38,480 nucleotides of DNA from Bacteroidota bacterium (lineage in GTDB: Bacteria; Bacteroidota; Ignavibacteria; UBA10030; UBA8401), in NCBI GenBank assembly GCA_028873075.1, contig JAGWND010000005.1:1-38480 (forward strand), written 5' to 3'. The stretch's first letter is position 1; each line of letters begins with the position of its first letter. Below the pieces are notes generated by a model that was given only the letters and a program-made list of their open reading frames with translations, made no database searches and was not told where the DNA came from. The translations under genes were made by a program, and so were the position numbers. Below are positions 1 through 9,072 of this stretch, piece after piece.

Positions 1-56
1 CTGAAATCAGAAATGCGGGCCAACAGCGTCAATAACACTATCAGGGAGCAACAACA

Positions 57-824
57 ATGCTGAATATGTATGGAACACGTGTTTTGGTGACAGGCGGTTC
101 ACGCGGTATCGGGCTTGCCAGCGTTGAAGCTTTTGTGCAGAATGGGTGCGATGTTGTCATTGTCCATTTCAATGATGGCGCGAAGGCGGAGCGAGAATGT
201 GCACGCTTTCGTTCGGCAACTGGAAAGAAAATTTCTCATCTTGATGCTGACCTTGGAACTGCGAAGAGTGCCCGCGCAGTTGTTGAAAACGCAGCGCAGC
301 TTCTTGGCGGATTGGATATCGTGCACAGCAATGCCGGAATCTGCCGCTTCACGCCGTTTCTCGAGCTCGACGACGAAAACTGGCAGCGCCATTGCGATGT
401 TAATTTGAGTGCGGGGTTTTGGGTGGGTCAGGCTGCTGCAAAAATTATGATACAACAGGGAACCGGGGGCAGAATCATTTTTACAACAAGTGTTGGTGCA
501 TTCAGATCGAATTCAACACAGACGCATTATTGCGCAACGAAAGGCGGGCTGCATCTTCTTGCACAGGGGATGGCGCTCGAGCTCGGGCGGTATAATATCA
601 CCGTGAATTGTATCGCGCCCGGATGGATCCACACGGATATTAACGATGCGCAGTCGCGGGACGAAGCAACTGTAGCACCGTGGCTGAAAACACATGTTGC
701 CCGCGGAAGGCTTGGTTTTCCAAACGACGTGCAGGCAGCTGTATTATTTTTTGCAAGCAAGGAATCGGACTATTCCACCGGAGCGACGATCACTGTTGAC
801 GGAGGATGGAATTCACAACTATGA
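57..824 (+). CDS. SDR-family oxidoreductase
   Basis: N-terminal VLVTGGSRGIGLA Rossmann motif, catalytic YCATK, C-terminal TGATITVDGGW. Start may be ATG 66. Confidence 0.93.
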   Translation: MLNMYGTRVLVTGGSRGIGLASVEAFVQNGCDVVIVHFNDGAKAERECARFRSATGKKISHLDADLGTAKSARAVVENAAQLLGGLDIVHSNAGICRFTPFLELDDENWQRHCDVNLSAGFWVGQAAAKIMIQQGTGGRIIFTTSVGAFRSNSTQTHYCATKGGLHLLAQGMALELGRYNITVNCIAPGWIHTDINDAQSRDEATVAPWLKTHVARGRLGFPNDVQAAVLFFASKESDYSTGATITVDGGWNSQL

Positions 825-1615
825 AACCGTACCGCATTACGGCAATGAAGATGGGGGAGACAAGCGTTCCCTCTGCCGAAATATTTTGGATGACAAAGCT
901 TGTCGGATGGGAAATGCTGACGTTCTGGTCATTCCTCATTGAAAATGACGAGCGGAAGGTTCTGCTGAATACAGGTTTCCCCCAAGATTATTCTGCGCTT
1001 CATAAACATTGGACATCATGGGCAAAATCTGCAATGGGAGAAGAAGGACACGTGCCGATAGTGACTCCCGATCATTGGATTGTGAATGCGCTTGGGCAGA
1101 ATAATGTACGCAGTGACGACGTTACCGATGTTCTTGTAACACCGTTGACAGCATACGCTACCGGCGGGCTTGATCAATTTGCAAAAGCGAGCCTCTGGTT
1201 TTCACGCCGCGGCTGGCTTGATTTTCACGCACCTGATCCGGAGATTCCGCAACTGCCTCGTCGCATTATATTCCCCGATCACGTATTGCAATGGCTTGTC
1301 GGTCCCGCGGCTTCACGTATTCGTTTGCTCGATGATGAAGAACAGGAATTTCTTCCGGGCATCCGCGCGTGGTTTTGCGGCGGGCATCATCGGTCGAGCA
1401 TGGTGTTTGCAGTTCAGACACGACGCGGCACAGCGGCGCTCACTGATGCAGTTTTCAAGTACAGAAATTTTGAGGAGCGTATTCCACTGGGCTTGAGCGA
1501 ATCGTTGGAAGAGCATTATCGTTTATTTGCTAAGCTCAAGCGCTCGGCGGATATTATTATTCCATTGTACGATCCATTATTGATGCAACGGCATGAAAGA
1601 GGTGTGATCGAGTGA
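821..1615 (+). CDS. Metallo-beta-lactamase-fold protein with degenerate metal-binding motifs
   Basis: Lactonase-like MBL layout (VLLNTGFP, DVLVTPLTAYATGGLDQF, GGHHRSSM, TDAVFKYRNFE, IIPLYDPL), but HxHxDH is absent. ATG at 821 overlaps the upstream TGA (ATGA). Confidence 0.7.
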   Translation: MKPYRITAMKMGETSVPSAEIFWMTKLVGWEMLTFWSFLIENDERKVLLNTGFPQDYSALHKHWTSWAKSAMGEEGHVPIVTPDHWIVNALGQNNVRSDDVTDVLVTPLTAYATGGLDQFAKASLWFSRRGWLDFHAPDPEIPQLPRRIIFPDHVLQWLVGPAASRIRLLDDEEQEFLPGIRAWFCGGHHRSSMVFAVQTRRGTAALTDAVFKYRNFEERIPLGLSESLEEHYRLFAKLKRSADIIIPLYDPLLMQRHERGVIE

Positions 1616-2403
1616 TGAGCATGCTGGAATTTCAAAACACAGTGGCATTGGTTACAGGAGCAGGCAGCGGCATCGGTCTTGCAACAGCCCGGAAGCTTGC
1701 AGATGGCGGTGCTTGCATTATCGGTGTGGACAAAAACGCGGAGAAAATAAATGCCGCAATCGCATCGCTTCCCCGGGTAGGTGAGCGGCACTACGCGCTC
1801 GTGAAAGACCTTCGCTCTGCAGAAGCAGCAAAGCAGGCTGTGCCGGACGCGCTTCGCTTTACTGGAACTCTTGATATTGTCGTCAATGCAGCGGGAGTTT
1901 GTTATTTTACAACGATGAATAACATCAGTGCAGAGGAGTATAATGACGTCTTCGATGTCAATGTTCGAGCATTGTTTTTCATAAGCGTTGCTGCAGCGGA
2001 GGCAATGGATGCTAAAAAAGGGGGACGGATTATCAATCTTGGCTCGAATGCGGGACGCAAAGGGCGCGCGCTCTCCGCACATTATGCTGCATCCAAAGCA
2101 GCAGTGAAAAATATCACGGAGTCGCTCGCGCTTGCATACGGTGTAAAAAACATTTCAGTGAACACCGTCTGTCCCGGTCCAACTGAAACGCCGATGTGGG
2201 AAAGAAATTTTGAGGGATTAAAAAAGATCACGGGAAAATCGCAGGAAGAATTTTGGGAGCTATGGAAAAAGCAGACTCCGTTAGGGCGTGTCGGCCAAGC
2301 GGACGACGTGGCGAACTTGATCTGCTTTCTCGCTTCGGACAAAGCCGCGTTTATTACGGGCCAAGAAATCAACGTGTGCGGCGGATTTATGCTGACGTCG
2401 TAA
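1612..2403 (+). CDS. SDR-family oxidoreductase
   Basis: VALVTGAGSGIGLA, NAAG, YAASK and ITGQEINVCGG motifs. GTG 1612 or ATG 1615 start. Confidence 0.93.
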   Translation: MMSMLEFQNTVALVTGAGSGIGLATARKLADGGACIIGVDKNAEKINAAIASLPRVGERHYALVKDLRSAEAAKQAVPDALRFTGTLDIVVNAAGVCYFTTMNNISAEEYNDVFDVNVRALFFISVAAAEAMDAKKGGRIINLGSNAGRKGRALSAHYAASKAAVKNITESLALAYGVKNISVNTVCPGPTETPMWERNFEGLKKITGKSQEEFWELWKKQTPLGRVGQADDVANLICFLASDKAAFITGQEINVCGGFMLTS

Positions 2404-2452
2404 TGCCGTGGGGCGAATTTTTTTATTTCATCATTTTTAGACAAGGATCATT

Positions 2453-3232
2453 ATGGCTATCAAATATTCCCCCTTGCTCAATCGAGATCTCCGGCAGGAC
2501 GAGCCGCGCGAAGCGGGCATTTCAACACTCAAGCAAGCGTACCAAGCAATGGACAGAGGTGATCTTGCGGCAGCAAAACGTATAACGGAATATGCGAGGC
2601 TTGAGTGGCAAGTTGTGCATGATATGTACGTCAACTGGTCGTGGTCTTTTTTTACTTACATTGCCGATAATTTTGGCGAGGAAGAACTGGAAAAAGCGTA
2701 TCGTGGTATTCTTGGCAGCTATTATAAACACCGTTATGACAGAGTAATGAAGAACGATGTCAAGACGCAATTGCAGTTGACGGTAGAAGGGCTGCGCGGG
2801 CACCTTATGGGAAAAGATAGGCAGGGTGAAATTATTATTACCGAAGAAGAAGAACGCTACGTGCTAACGCTTGATCCCTGCGGTAGCGGCGGCGTTGCGC
2901 GTCAACGCGTCGAAAGCGGGAACGAGCAGTTCCCGGAACAATTCGGGTTTTCAAAAACACCTCATCCATGGACATGGGGGAAAGAGCATGTGTGTTACTA
3001 CTGCGGCCATTGTGCGATGGTAAACGAAATTATGGCGATTGAAAACTATGGACACCCGATGCGGGTCACGGAATATCCTCGAGCCGCCAAGGATGCGTGT
3101 GTCTGGTACATCTACAAAAATCCAGAAAAAATTCCGGCGGAGTATTATGAGCGTGTCGGGAAAAAAGCTCCGGATAATGCGCCGCGGCTTGACGGTACAG
3201 CGTCTGCCGAGAAACGCGGAGGCGAGAGATGA
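2453..3232 (+). CDS. Conserved hypothetical protein with Cys motifs (DPCGSGG ... CYYCGHC)
   Basis: 259-aa intact ORF preceded by an AAGGA-like RBS. Motifs LTLDPCGSGG, PHPWTWG, CYYCGHCAMVNEIMAIENYG, KDACVWYIYKNPEKIPAEYYERVGK. Confidence 0.7.
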   Translation: MAIKYSPLLNRDLRQDEPREAGISTLKQAYQAMDRGDLAAAKRITEYARLEWQVVHDMYVNWSWSFFTYIADNFGEEELEKAYRGILGSYYKHRYDRVMKNDVKTQLQLTVEGLRGHLMGKDRQGEIIITEEEERYVLTLDPCGSGGVARQRVESGNEQFPEQFGFSKTPHPWTWGKEHVCYYCGHCAMVNEIMAIENYGHPMRVTEYPRAAKDACVWYIYKNPEKIPAEYYERVGKKAPDNAPRLDGTASAEKRGGER

Positions 3233-3969
3233 AGCACGATCCTCTGCACGCATGGTCAACACCGTGGGATGCGCCGCTTGTTCCGAACTTTCCATTTGCG
3301 TTTCGGAATGTTGAAGTTATGACATTGACATATCGCACGCACCTCAACGCAGTGCGTGCATTGCTCCCTCCGCCGCTCGAAGCGTTGAATGATTGGGTAG
3401 TCATTCACTTGTACAGAATGAACGATGTGGAGTGGCTGGGCAGCTATAACGAGTGCAATGTGATGATTGGTGCCAAGTTTGACAGTGTCGTCAGCGGCGG
3501 GTTTTCGCCGTATCTTTTTTTGAACAGCGATGTGGGTTTGGCACATGGGCGTGAAGTCCATGGTCAGCCCAAAAAATTTGCCGAAACGGCAATTGACTTC
3601 CGGAAAGACCTGATTGTCGGAACCGTAAACCGGAACGGTATTGATATTATTACAGGGACAATGGCGTTCAAACAAGAGCGGGGAGCTTTGGATGATCTGA
3701 AGAAAACGACATTCGATTTTTCGACGAACATCAATTATAAAATCATTCCGAATATTGACGGAAGCTTTGCTGTACGGCAGTTGACAAGCCGAATATTATC
3801 GGACGTTGTTGTTCATGAATGCTGGACGGGTGATTGTACTGTCGAATTGCGCCCGAATGTTCAAGCGCCGGTGTACAAGCTTCCCGTTGTCGAAGCAGGA
3901 GCCGGCTATTTCTGGCGGGCGGATTTTACCCTTGTTGCCGGAAACATCATTCATGATTATCTCAAATAA
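3229..3969 (+). CDS. Acetoacetate decarboxylase (ADC) family protein
   Basis: ADC-like layout including GREVHGQPKKFAE, which resembles the region of the catalytic lysine pair. Confidence 0.75.
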   Translation: MKHDPLHAWSTPWDAPLVPNFPFAFRNVEVMTLTYRTHLNAVRALLPPPLEALNDWVVIHLYRMNDVEWLGSYNECNVMIGAKFDSVVSGGFSPYLFLNSDVGLAHGREVHGQPKKFAETAIDFRKDLIVGTVNRNGIDIITGTMAFKQERGALDDLKKTTFDFSTNINYKIIPNIDGSFAVRQLTSRILSDVVVHECWTGDCTVELRPNVQAPVYKLPVVEAGAGYFWRADFTLVAGNIIHDYLK

Positions 3970-3991
3970 ATTCTGAGGGCGCATACGAGAG

Positions 3992-4915
3992 ATGAAAGTG
4001 GTGATTACAGACTGGGGTTTTCCCTCGCTCGACATCGAACGAAGAATTTTTGCTGAACATGCGATTGTTGTGGAAGAGCATCAATGCAAAACGGAAGATG
4101 ATGTTGTCGCCGTCGTTGCTTCTGCAAATGTCGTGATGACACAATGGGCGCCGGTGAAAGCGAAAGCCATTGCCGCAATGCGTTCATGTAAAGGTATCGT
4201 ACGGTACGGAATAGGGCTGGACAATATTGATATGGCGGCGGCACGACAGCACGGTATTCCCGTTCGCAATGTTCCCGATTATTGCCTGAATGAAGTTGCC
4301 GACCACACGATGGCGCTCCTTCTTTCACTTCAGCGGCAGATAACGCATACACAGACGCTGGTGCGCCGCGGTGTGTGGAGCATTGTGCCGCCGCAAGAGC
4401 TGGCCGCACTTCGGACGTGCACACTTGGGTTAGTTGGCTTTGGCCGCATTGCTCGTCTCGTAGCGCTGCGAGCACAATCGTTCGGTTTGAAAATTCGGGC
4501 ATACGATCCGTACATTGCCGATGATTTTTTTTCAGCCCGCCATGTTGAGAAAACGGATTTTTCGGAACTTCTCAGGAGTGCAGATATTTTCAGCTTGCAT
4601 TTACCCCTGACGCCCGAAACACAACATCTGCTGAATGCAAAAACTTTTTCAATGATGAAACGCAATACCCTCGTTATCAATGCAAGCCGTGGAGGGTTAA
4701 TAGACACTGCCGCTCTCTGTGAAGCTCTCGAGAAAAAAAATATTGCAGGAGCTGCGCTGGATGTAATAGAAGAAGAACCGCTCATGCCCGGCCATCCGTT
4801 GCTGCAATTTGATAACGTTATCGTAACAAGCCATACCGCATGGTACAGTAGTTCAAGTGTTGGTGAATTGCAGCGGCTCGCTGCATTAGCAGCAGTAGAT
4901 TTTCTGCTTAAGTGA
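3992..4915 (+). CDS. D-isomer-specific 2-hydroxyacid dehydrogenase (CtBP/PGDH-like)
   Basis: LGLVGFGRIARLVALRA NAD-binding motif; NASRGGLID (Arg), EEEPLMPGHPL (Glu), VTSHTAWYS (His). Confidence 0.9.
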   Translation: MKVVITDWGFPSLDIERRIFAEHAIVVEEHQCKTEDDVVAVVASANVVMTQWAPVKAKAIAAMRSCKGIVRYGIGLDNIDMAAARQHGIPVRNVPDYCLNEVADHTMALLLSLQRQITHTQTLVRRGVWSIVPPQELAALRTCTLGLVGFGRIARLVALRAQSFGLKIRAYDPYIADDFFSARHVEKTDFSELLRSADIFSLHLPLTPETQHLLNAKTFSMMKRNTLVINASRGGLIDTAALCEALEKKNIAGAALDVIEEEPLMPGHPLLQFDNVIVTSHTAWYSSSSVGELQRLAALAAVDFLLK

Positions 4916-5150
4916 AATACAAAAGTAAGAACGAACGGTAGCGCCAGGGCGATGAATATCCAGCGTACTTACGATAAAGAAGGGAATGGAAGTTGGGATG
5001 CCGGGTGATAATCTCGGCATTGCCGAGTTCCTTCGCCGCATGTTCGATGTCCGGTTGGTTCTCCCATCCTACAGACAGGCGCTTCTACTTCTTTGTTGAA
5101 ATTGACAGGCAGGCCGGTAACAGCAAAAGAGAGCGCCATTCGTATGTTAC
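4916..5150 (-). pseudogene. Possible decayed coding remnant
   Basis: The longest gap in the window. The minus strand carries two protein-like segments in different frames (MALSFAVTGLPVNFNKEVEAPV and RLSVGWENQPDIEHAAKELGNAEIITRHPNFHSLLYRK...) with stops or frameshift between them. Not identified; a plus-strand reading is not excluded. Confidence 0.2.
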
Positions 5151-5179
5151 TTGACAAAGAAAAGTAATTCGAGTATACT
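5151..5179 (+). promoter_or_regulatory. Near-consensus sigma70-type promoter upstream of the IclR gene
   Basis: TTGACA (5151-5156), 17-nt spacer, TATACT (5174-5179), 47 nt before the ATG at 5227. Confidence 0.7.
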
Positions 5180-5190
5180 TCCAATATACT
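5172..5190. promoter_or_regulatory. Inverted repeat AGTATA-N7-TATACT overlapping the -10 box; candidate operator
   Basis: AGTATA 5172-5177 and TATACT 5185-5190 are exact reverse complements, immediately upstream of an IclR-family regulator. Confidence 0.4.
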
Positions 5191-5226
5191 AATAAAACAC
5201 TATTCAATTAGAGAAACAGATCATCA

Positions 5227-6018
5227 ATGACAAAAGATTACACAGTACCCGCGGTGTACCGCGCCATTCAGGTATTGGAGCTTCTCTCATCATCCCGTGA
5301 CGGGGTTTCTCTGGCACAGCTTTCGCTTCAAACGAAAATTCCTAAGAGCACATTATTCCGGATACTTGTGACGTTGCAGCAGCATTCGTTAGTCGTAGAA
5401 GACGCGGAGCGTCATCTTTTCACTCTGGGTATTAAACTGCTCGATTGGGGAGGGGCGGCGCTGGAGCGGCTCGATATCAAGACGATTGCCCACCCGCACA
5501 TGGTGAAACTTGCTCATGCAACAAAGGAAAGCCTCTACCTCGCTGTGCTTGAGCACGACGAAGTAATTCTCATAGACCGCGTGGACACGCCGGAGATTTG
5601 GAAAATTGTGACACGGCTGGGGTATCGCTCCCCGATCCACTGCACTGCTTCCGGACAGGTGATTGCGGCATACCAAGGAGAACAATATTGGAACGGCATT
5701 CTTTCAGACTACCAGTTCACAAAATTCACGGCAACGACTATTACAACAGCGGCAAGACTAAAAAAGAAATTCAGGGAAATCGTCAAAGCGGGGCACGCAA
5801 TTGCAGATGGTGAATTCAAACCGGATTTATTTGCGGTTGCGGTGCCTATTTGGGACCACTCGGGAAAAGTGAACGCCTCGCTGATGTTGGCGCTTCATTC
5901 TGATCGAGCGCATAAAAATAAAAAGCATATTGACTCTCTGCTTGCCTCCCTTAAGGAGGAAGCAATGCTCATTTCGCAGCGGATCGGTTATGTCGAGGGA
6001 TCAAACAACAGGGAATAA
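5227..6018 (+). CDS. IclR-family transcriptional regulator
   Basis: N-terminal wHTH (YRAIQVLELLSSSRDGVSLAQLSLQTKIPKSTLFRILVTL) and IclR effector domain (GYRSPIHCTASGQVIAAY). Confidence 0.94.
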   Translation: MTKDYTVPAVYRAIQVLELLSSSRDGVSLAQLSLQTKIPKSTLFRILVTLQQHSLVVEDAERHLFTLGIKLLDWGGAALERLDIKTIAHPHMVKLAHATKESLYLAVLEHDEVILIDRVDTPEIWKIVTRLGYRSPIHCTASGQVIAAYQGEQYWNGILSDYQFTKFTATTITTAARLKKKFREIVKAGHAIADGEFKPDLFAVAVPIWDHSGKVNASLMLALHSDRAHKNKKHIDSLLASLKEEAMLISQRIGYVEGSNNRE

Positions 6019-6859
6019 AGCGGCATCTTCCCCAAAGGGACTTTCAATCGGAATTGTTTCCGATGAGATAGTGCTTGATATCCGAGATGCGGTGAGCCTT
6101 GGCATGAGCTGGGGGATTTCGTTGTATGAAATCCGAAGCGCACCGAGCGGGCGCATTCCTTTTTTTTCTCCCCGTGATATCGCCGCCGTGATGCATGCAC
6201 GCAGTGAGCTTGGCATCGCAATTACCGCCCTTTCTCCGGGAATTTTCAAGCACCCCCTTTCCCGTACGACGGAAATAGAACACGAGCTTACCGTCGTTCT
6301 TCCGAACACAATTGAGGCCGCTCATCAATTCGGTGCGCCGCTTGTTATTGTGTTTGGATTTCAACGAGAGAATAATGAACCGCGTGAGAACATTCATCGC
6401 GCCGTTGAAGTGCTCTCCCGCGCGGCATTGCTTGCACGACGTGCAGGGATCATTCTCGCCGTTGAAAACGAGCCGGGCTGTTGGTGCGATAGTGGTAGCG
6501 CAACCGCGCATATTATTCATGAGGTCAGTTCACCGGCCTTGAGGGCAAACTGGGACCCATGCAATGCGTTTGGCACGGAAGAGTTTCCTGTCCCCGACGG
6601 TTACGAAGCAATTAAAAATGTTGTTGCCAACGTTCATGTGAAAGATACTCGCAAAGGCGCGCTCGTGGAATGCCTTCCTGTTGGAGAAGGAGTGATTGAC
6701 TGGAAAGGGCAGCTTGCAGCGCTCATCCGCGACGGCCATATCTCTCATGTTACTATAGAAACACACTCGTTGCCTCTCGTAGAAAAGTCTAAGCGGAATG
6801 TCGACACAGTGCGTGCCTATCTCAACGAAATTTATTGTGAAGAAAAGATTGGCATATGA
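5990..6859 (+). CDS. Sugar phosphate isomerase/epimerase (AP endonuclease family 2 TIM barrel)
   Basis: LAVENEPG, ANWDPCNAF, NVHVKDT and THSL motifs. ATG at 5990 lies inside the end of the IclR gene. Confidence 0.85.
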   Translation: MSRDQTTGNKAASSPKGLSIGIVSDEIVLDIRDAVSLGMSWGISLYEIRSAPSGRIPFFSPRDIAAVMHARSELGIAITALSPGIFKHPLSRTTEIEHELTVVLPNTIEAAHQFGAPLVIVFGFQRENNEPRENIHRAVEVLSRAALLARRAGIILAVENEPGCWCDSGSATAHIIHEVSSPALRANWDPCNAFGTEEFPVPDGYEAIKNVVANVHVKDTRKGALVECLPVGEGVIDWKGQLAALIRDGHISHVTIETHSLPLVEKSKRNVDTVRAYLNEIYCEEKIGI

Positions 6860-9066
6860 GCATTCCCCGAAGAGAATTTTTAAAATATATTGGCGCTGGA
6901 GCCGCCGCTACGGCGCTCCCGCATCTGTCATCAGAAAAAACGTCTTCGGAAGAAGACGCAGACGTACAGAGGCTCCATCAGGATTATGAATCGAACAATC
7001 CGGGGACAGAATATTATTTCTTAGGCAACGGTCTTATCACGGCAGTGCTTCAAACGTCTGCTTCCGAAGATGCAGGTACGCATTGCGGGTTGCTCGTCAT
7101 GTCGCCGGAGCATTTTGGAAGAAAAATCAGCACGTTTTTGTACCATCCCGAGCGCGGCTTGGCGAATTCCCGGTTGTATGTCATCTGTGGAACCAAAACA
7201 TATGTTCCTCAATTTTCAAGCACCACTCTCAACTGGGACTATCCTGAAAAGATTCCGACACTTGAAATGGAATGGAGCGCCGGAGAATGCGTCGTGCGCG
7301 AGAATTTTTTTTGTCCGATCAATTTTCCCGCAATTGTGAGAACCATTACCATCAGAAATGTCAGCGGGAGACCCGTGAACGTTGACAGCTACATGTACCT
7401 CTACCCCAATCTCATGTTCTTCGATGAGTACGCTGTTGACAGGAAGAAAATGACGCTGACAGCAAGCGGTTTTCAGCGGCTGGATCTTTTCTCTCCGCAA
7501 GCGACATCAATCGGCGATCGTTTTTTTCACATTGCACCGGGTCATCTTTCGGCAGGGAAAGAATTTTCCTCTGTTGTTATTCTGGCATTGAACTCCTCGC
7601 GGGAAGAATTTGAGAGCCGCGGGCTCGGTGTACTGCGCAAGGAAACATCCGCTTATTGGAAGCGGCGGGCGCTGCTGAATACCGGCAACGAAAAACTCGA
7701 TCGCCTGTTCAATACTGCGCCGCCGGCGCTCCGGGCGAGTGTTGCGCATTCTGGCAAAGCGGACGGCGGCATCTGGCAGTATAATCTTGAGTGGGTTCGT
7801 GACCAGAGCATGCTTGCTGTTGCCAATGCCATGGCCGGCGGTTACGATGTTGCCGAGTCACTGCTGCATCGAATGCTCATGCATTCTGTTGATGACCAAG
7901 GCGGAACGGTAGATGCGAGTCGAACCAGAACGCCGGAGAATGTTGAGCTCGATCAAAACGGTGCGCTCCTTTATGCACTCTGGACACATTGGACCTGGAG
8001 CGGCAACGATTCGATTCTTTCATCACATTGGGAGAAAATTTCCCGTGTTGCAGACTATGTACTGCAACCGACTTTTTGTGACCCGTCAATCGGGCTTGTG
8101 AAGAATTCACGCGAGTATTGGGAACGTGATGCTTCGTTCGGTGTGAAAGAAGGATACGAACTTGCCTATCAGGTATGGAATATTCTCGGACTCGAAAAAA
8201 TCGCTGACGCAGCAGAACATTTCGGGGAGCGGGACACTGCAAAGAGATGGCGTAACGCCTCAACACTGATGAAACGGTCGTTTCTCATGCACCCGGAATT
8301 TGCGTTGGTTGACAACGGTATTTTCATCAAACGGCGGCTTGTGAATGGAGAAGTGCAACGCACATTCGATCCGCCGAACCGAGGCTCCCTTGTTCCTGGA
8401 ATGCCGTTGCGCGAAGAAAAAATTTCGTACTGCAATCCCGACACATCGAGTGTTCTGCCGATCGTGTACGGCTTGGTCGACCCGAAAAGCGGTCTTTCCC
8501 GCGCAACGCTTCGCTCAATGGAACAATTATGGAATCAGCGCTGGAATATCGGCGGCTACGGGAGGTACAATGTAACATCGGAACCGGATTCGCCCGGTCC
8601 GTGGCCCTTCGCTTCCTTGTTCGTTGCGCGCGCATATCTGGAAGCAGGCGATGATGAAAAAGTATGGCGCGTGATGAACTGGCTCCTTGATGTACAAGGA
8701 GGCAAGGCAGGGACCTGGCTTGAATTTTACGGACATCGTTCCACGCCTCCGCTTCCGCCGGTCGGCATTGTGGTGTGGACATGGGCGGAGATCGTGATGT
8801 TCTTCATTCATCATTTGCTCGGCGTTCGTCCTTCACCGGAGAATATTTCAATGCATCCCCGCTTGTTGCAAGGGATTCCAAATATTTCAGCGAAAATTCC
8901 GCTGCACGGGCACATGCTCACGCTTCACATCCAGCGGACAACAAGCGAATCGTATGCAAGGGCCGATAAAGAATCTTTTAAGCTAACCAACGGCGCGCTG
9001 ACGGTTCCTCTTCTTGCACGCGACCGCACAATTGAGTTTTATCTTTCGCAAAAGGAACTTCAATAA
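6856..9066 (+). CDS. Tat-exported six-hairpin (alpha/alpha-toroid) glycosidase-like protein
   Basis: Twin-arginine leader PRREFLKYIGAGAAATALP; GH15-like features (GGIWQYNLEWVRDQSMLAVANAMAGG, LDQNGALLYALWTHW, NIGGYGRYN). Confidence 0.75.
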   Translation: MSIPRREFLKYIGAGAAATALPHLSSEKTSSEEDADVQRLHQDYESNNPGTEYYFLGNGLITAVLQTSASEDAGTHCGLLVMSPEHFGRKISTFLYHPERGLANSRLYVICGTKTYVPQFSSTTLNWDYPEKIPTLEMEWSAGECVVRENFFCPINFPAIVRTITIRNVSGRPVNVDSYMYLYPNLMFFDEYAVDRKKMTLTASGFQRLDLFSPQATSIGDRFFHIAPGHLSAGKEFSSVVILALNSSREEFESRGLGVLRKETSAYWKRRALLNTGNEKLDRLFNTAPPALRASVAHSGKADGGIWQYNLEWVRDQSMLAVANAMAGGYDVAESLLHRMLMHSVDDQGGTVDASRTRTPENVELDQNGALLYALWTHWTWSGNDSILSSHWEKISRVADYVLQPTFCDPSIGLVKNSREYWERDASFGVKEGYELAYQVWNILGLEKIADAAEHFGERDTAKRWRNASTLMKRSFLMHPEFALVDNGIFIKRRLVNGEVQRTFDPPNRGSLVPGMPLREEKISYCNPDTSSVLPIVYGLVDPKSGLSRATLRSMEQLWNQRWNIGGYGRYNVTSEPDSPGPWPFASLFVARAYLEAGDDEKVWRVMNWLLDVQGGKAGTWLEFYGHRSTPPLPPVGIVVWTWAEIVMFFIHHLLGVRPSPENISMHPRLLQGIPNISAKIPLHGHMLTLHIQRTTSESYARADKESFKLTNGALTVPLLARDRTIEFYLSQKELQ

Positions 9067-9072
9067 TCGTCT

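Noticed and set aside
1-63. Open frame at the left edge (LKSEMRANSVNNTIREQQQC*)
   Set aside because: Too short to support as the end of an upstream CDS; another frame (EIRNAGQQRQ*) is equally possible.
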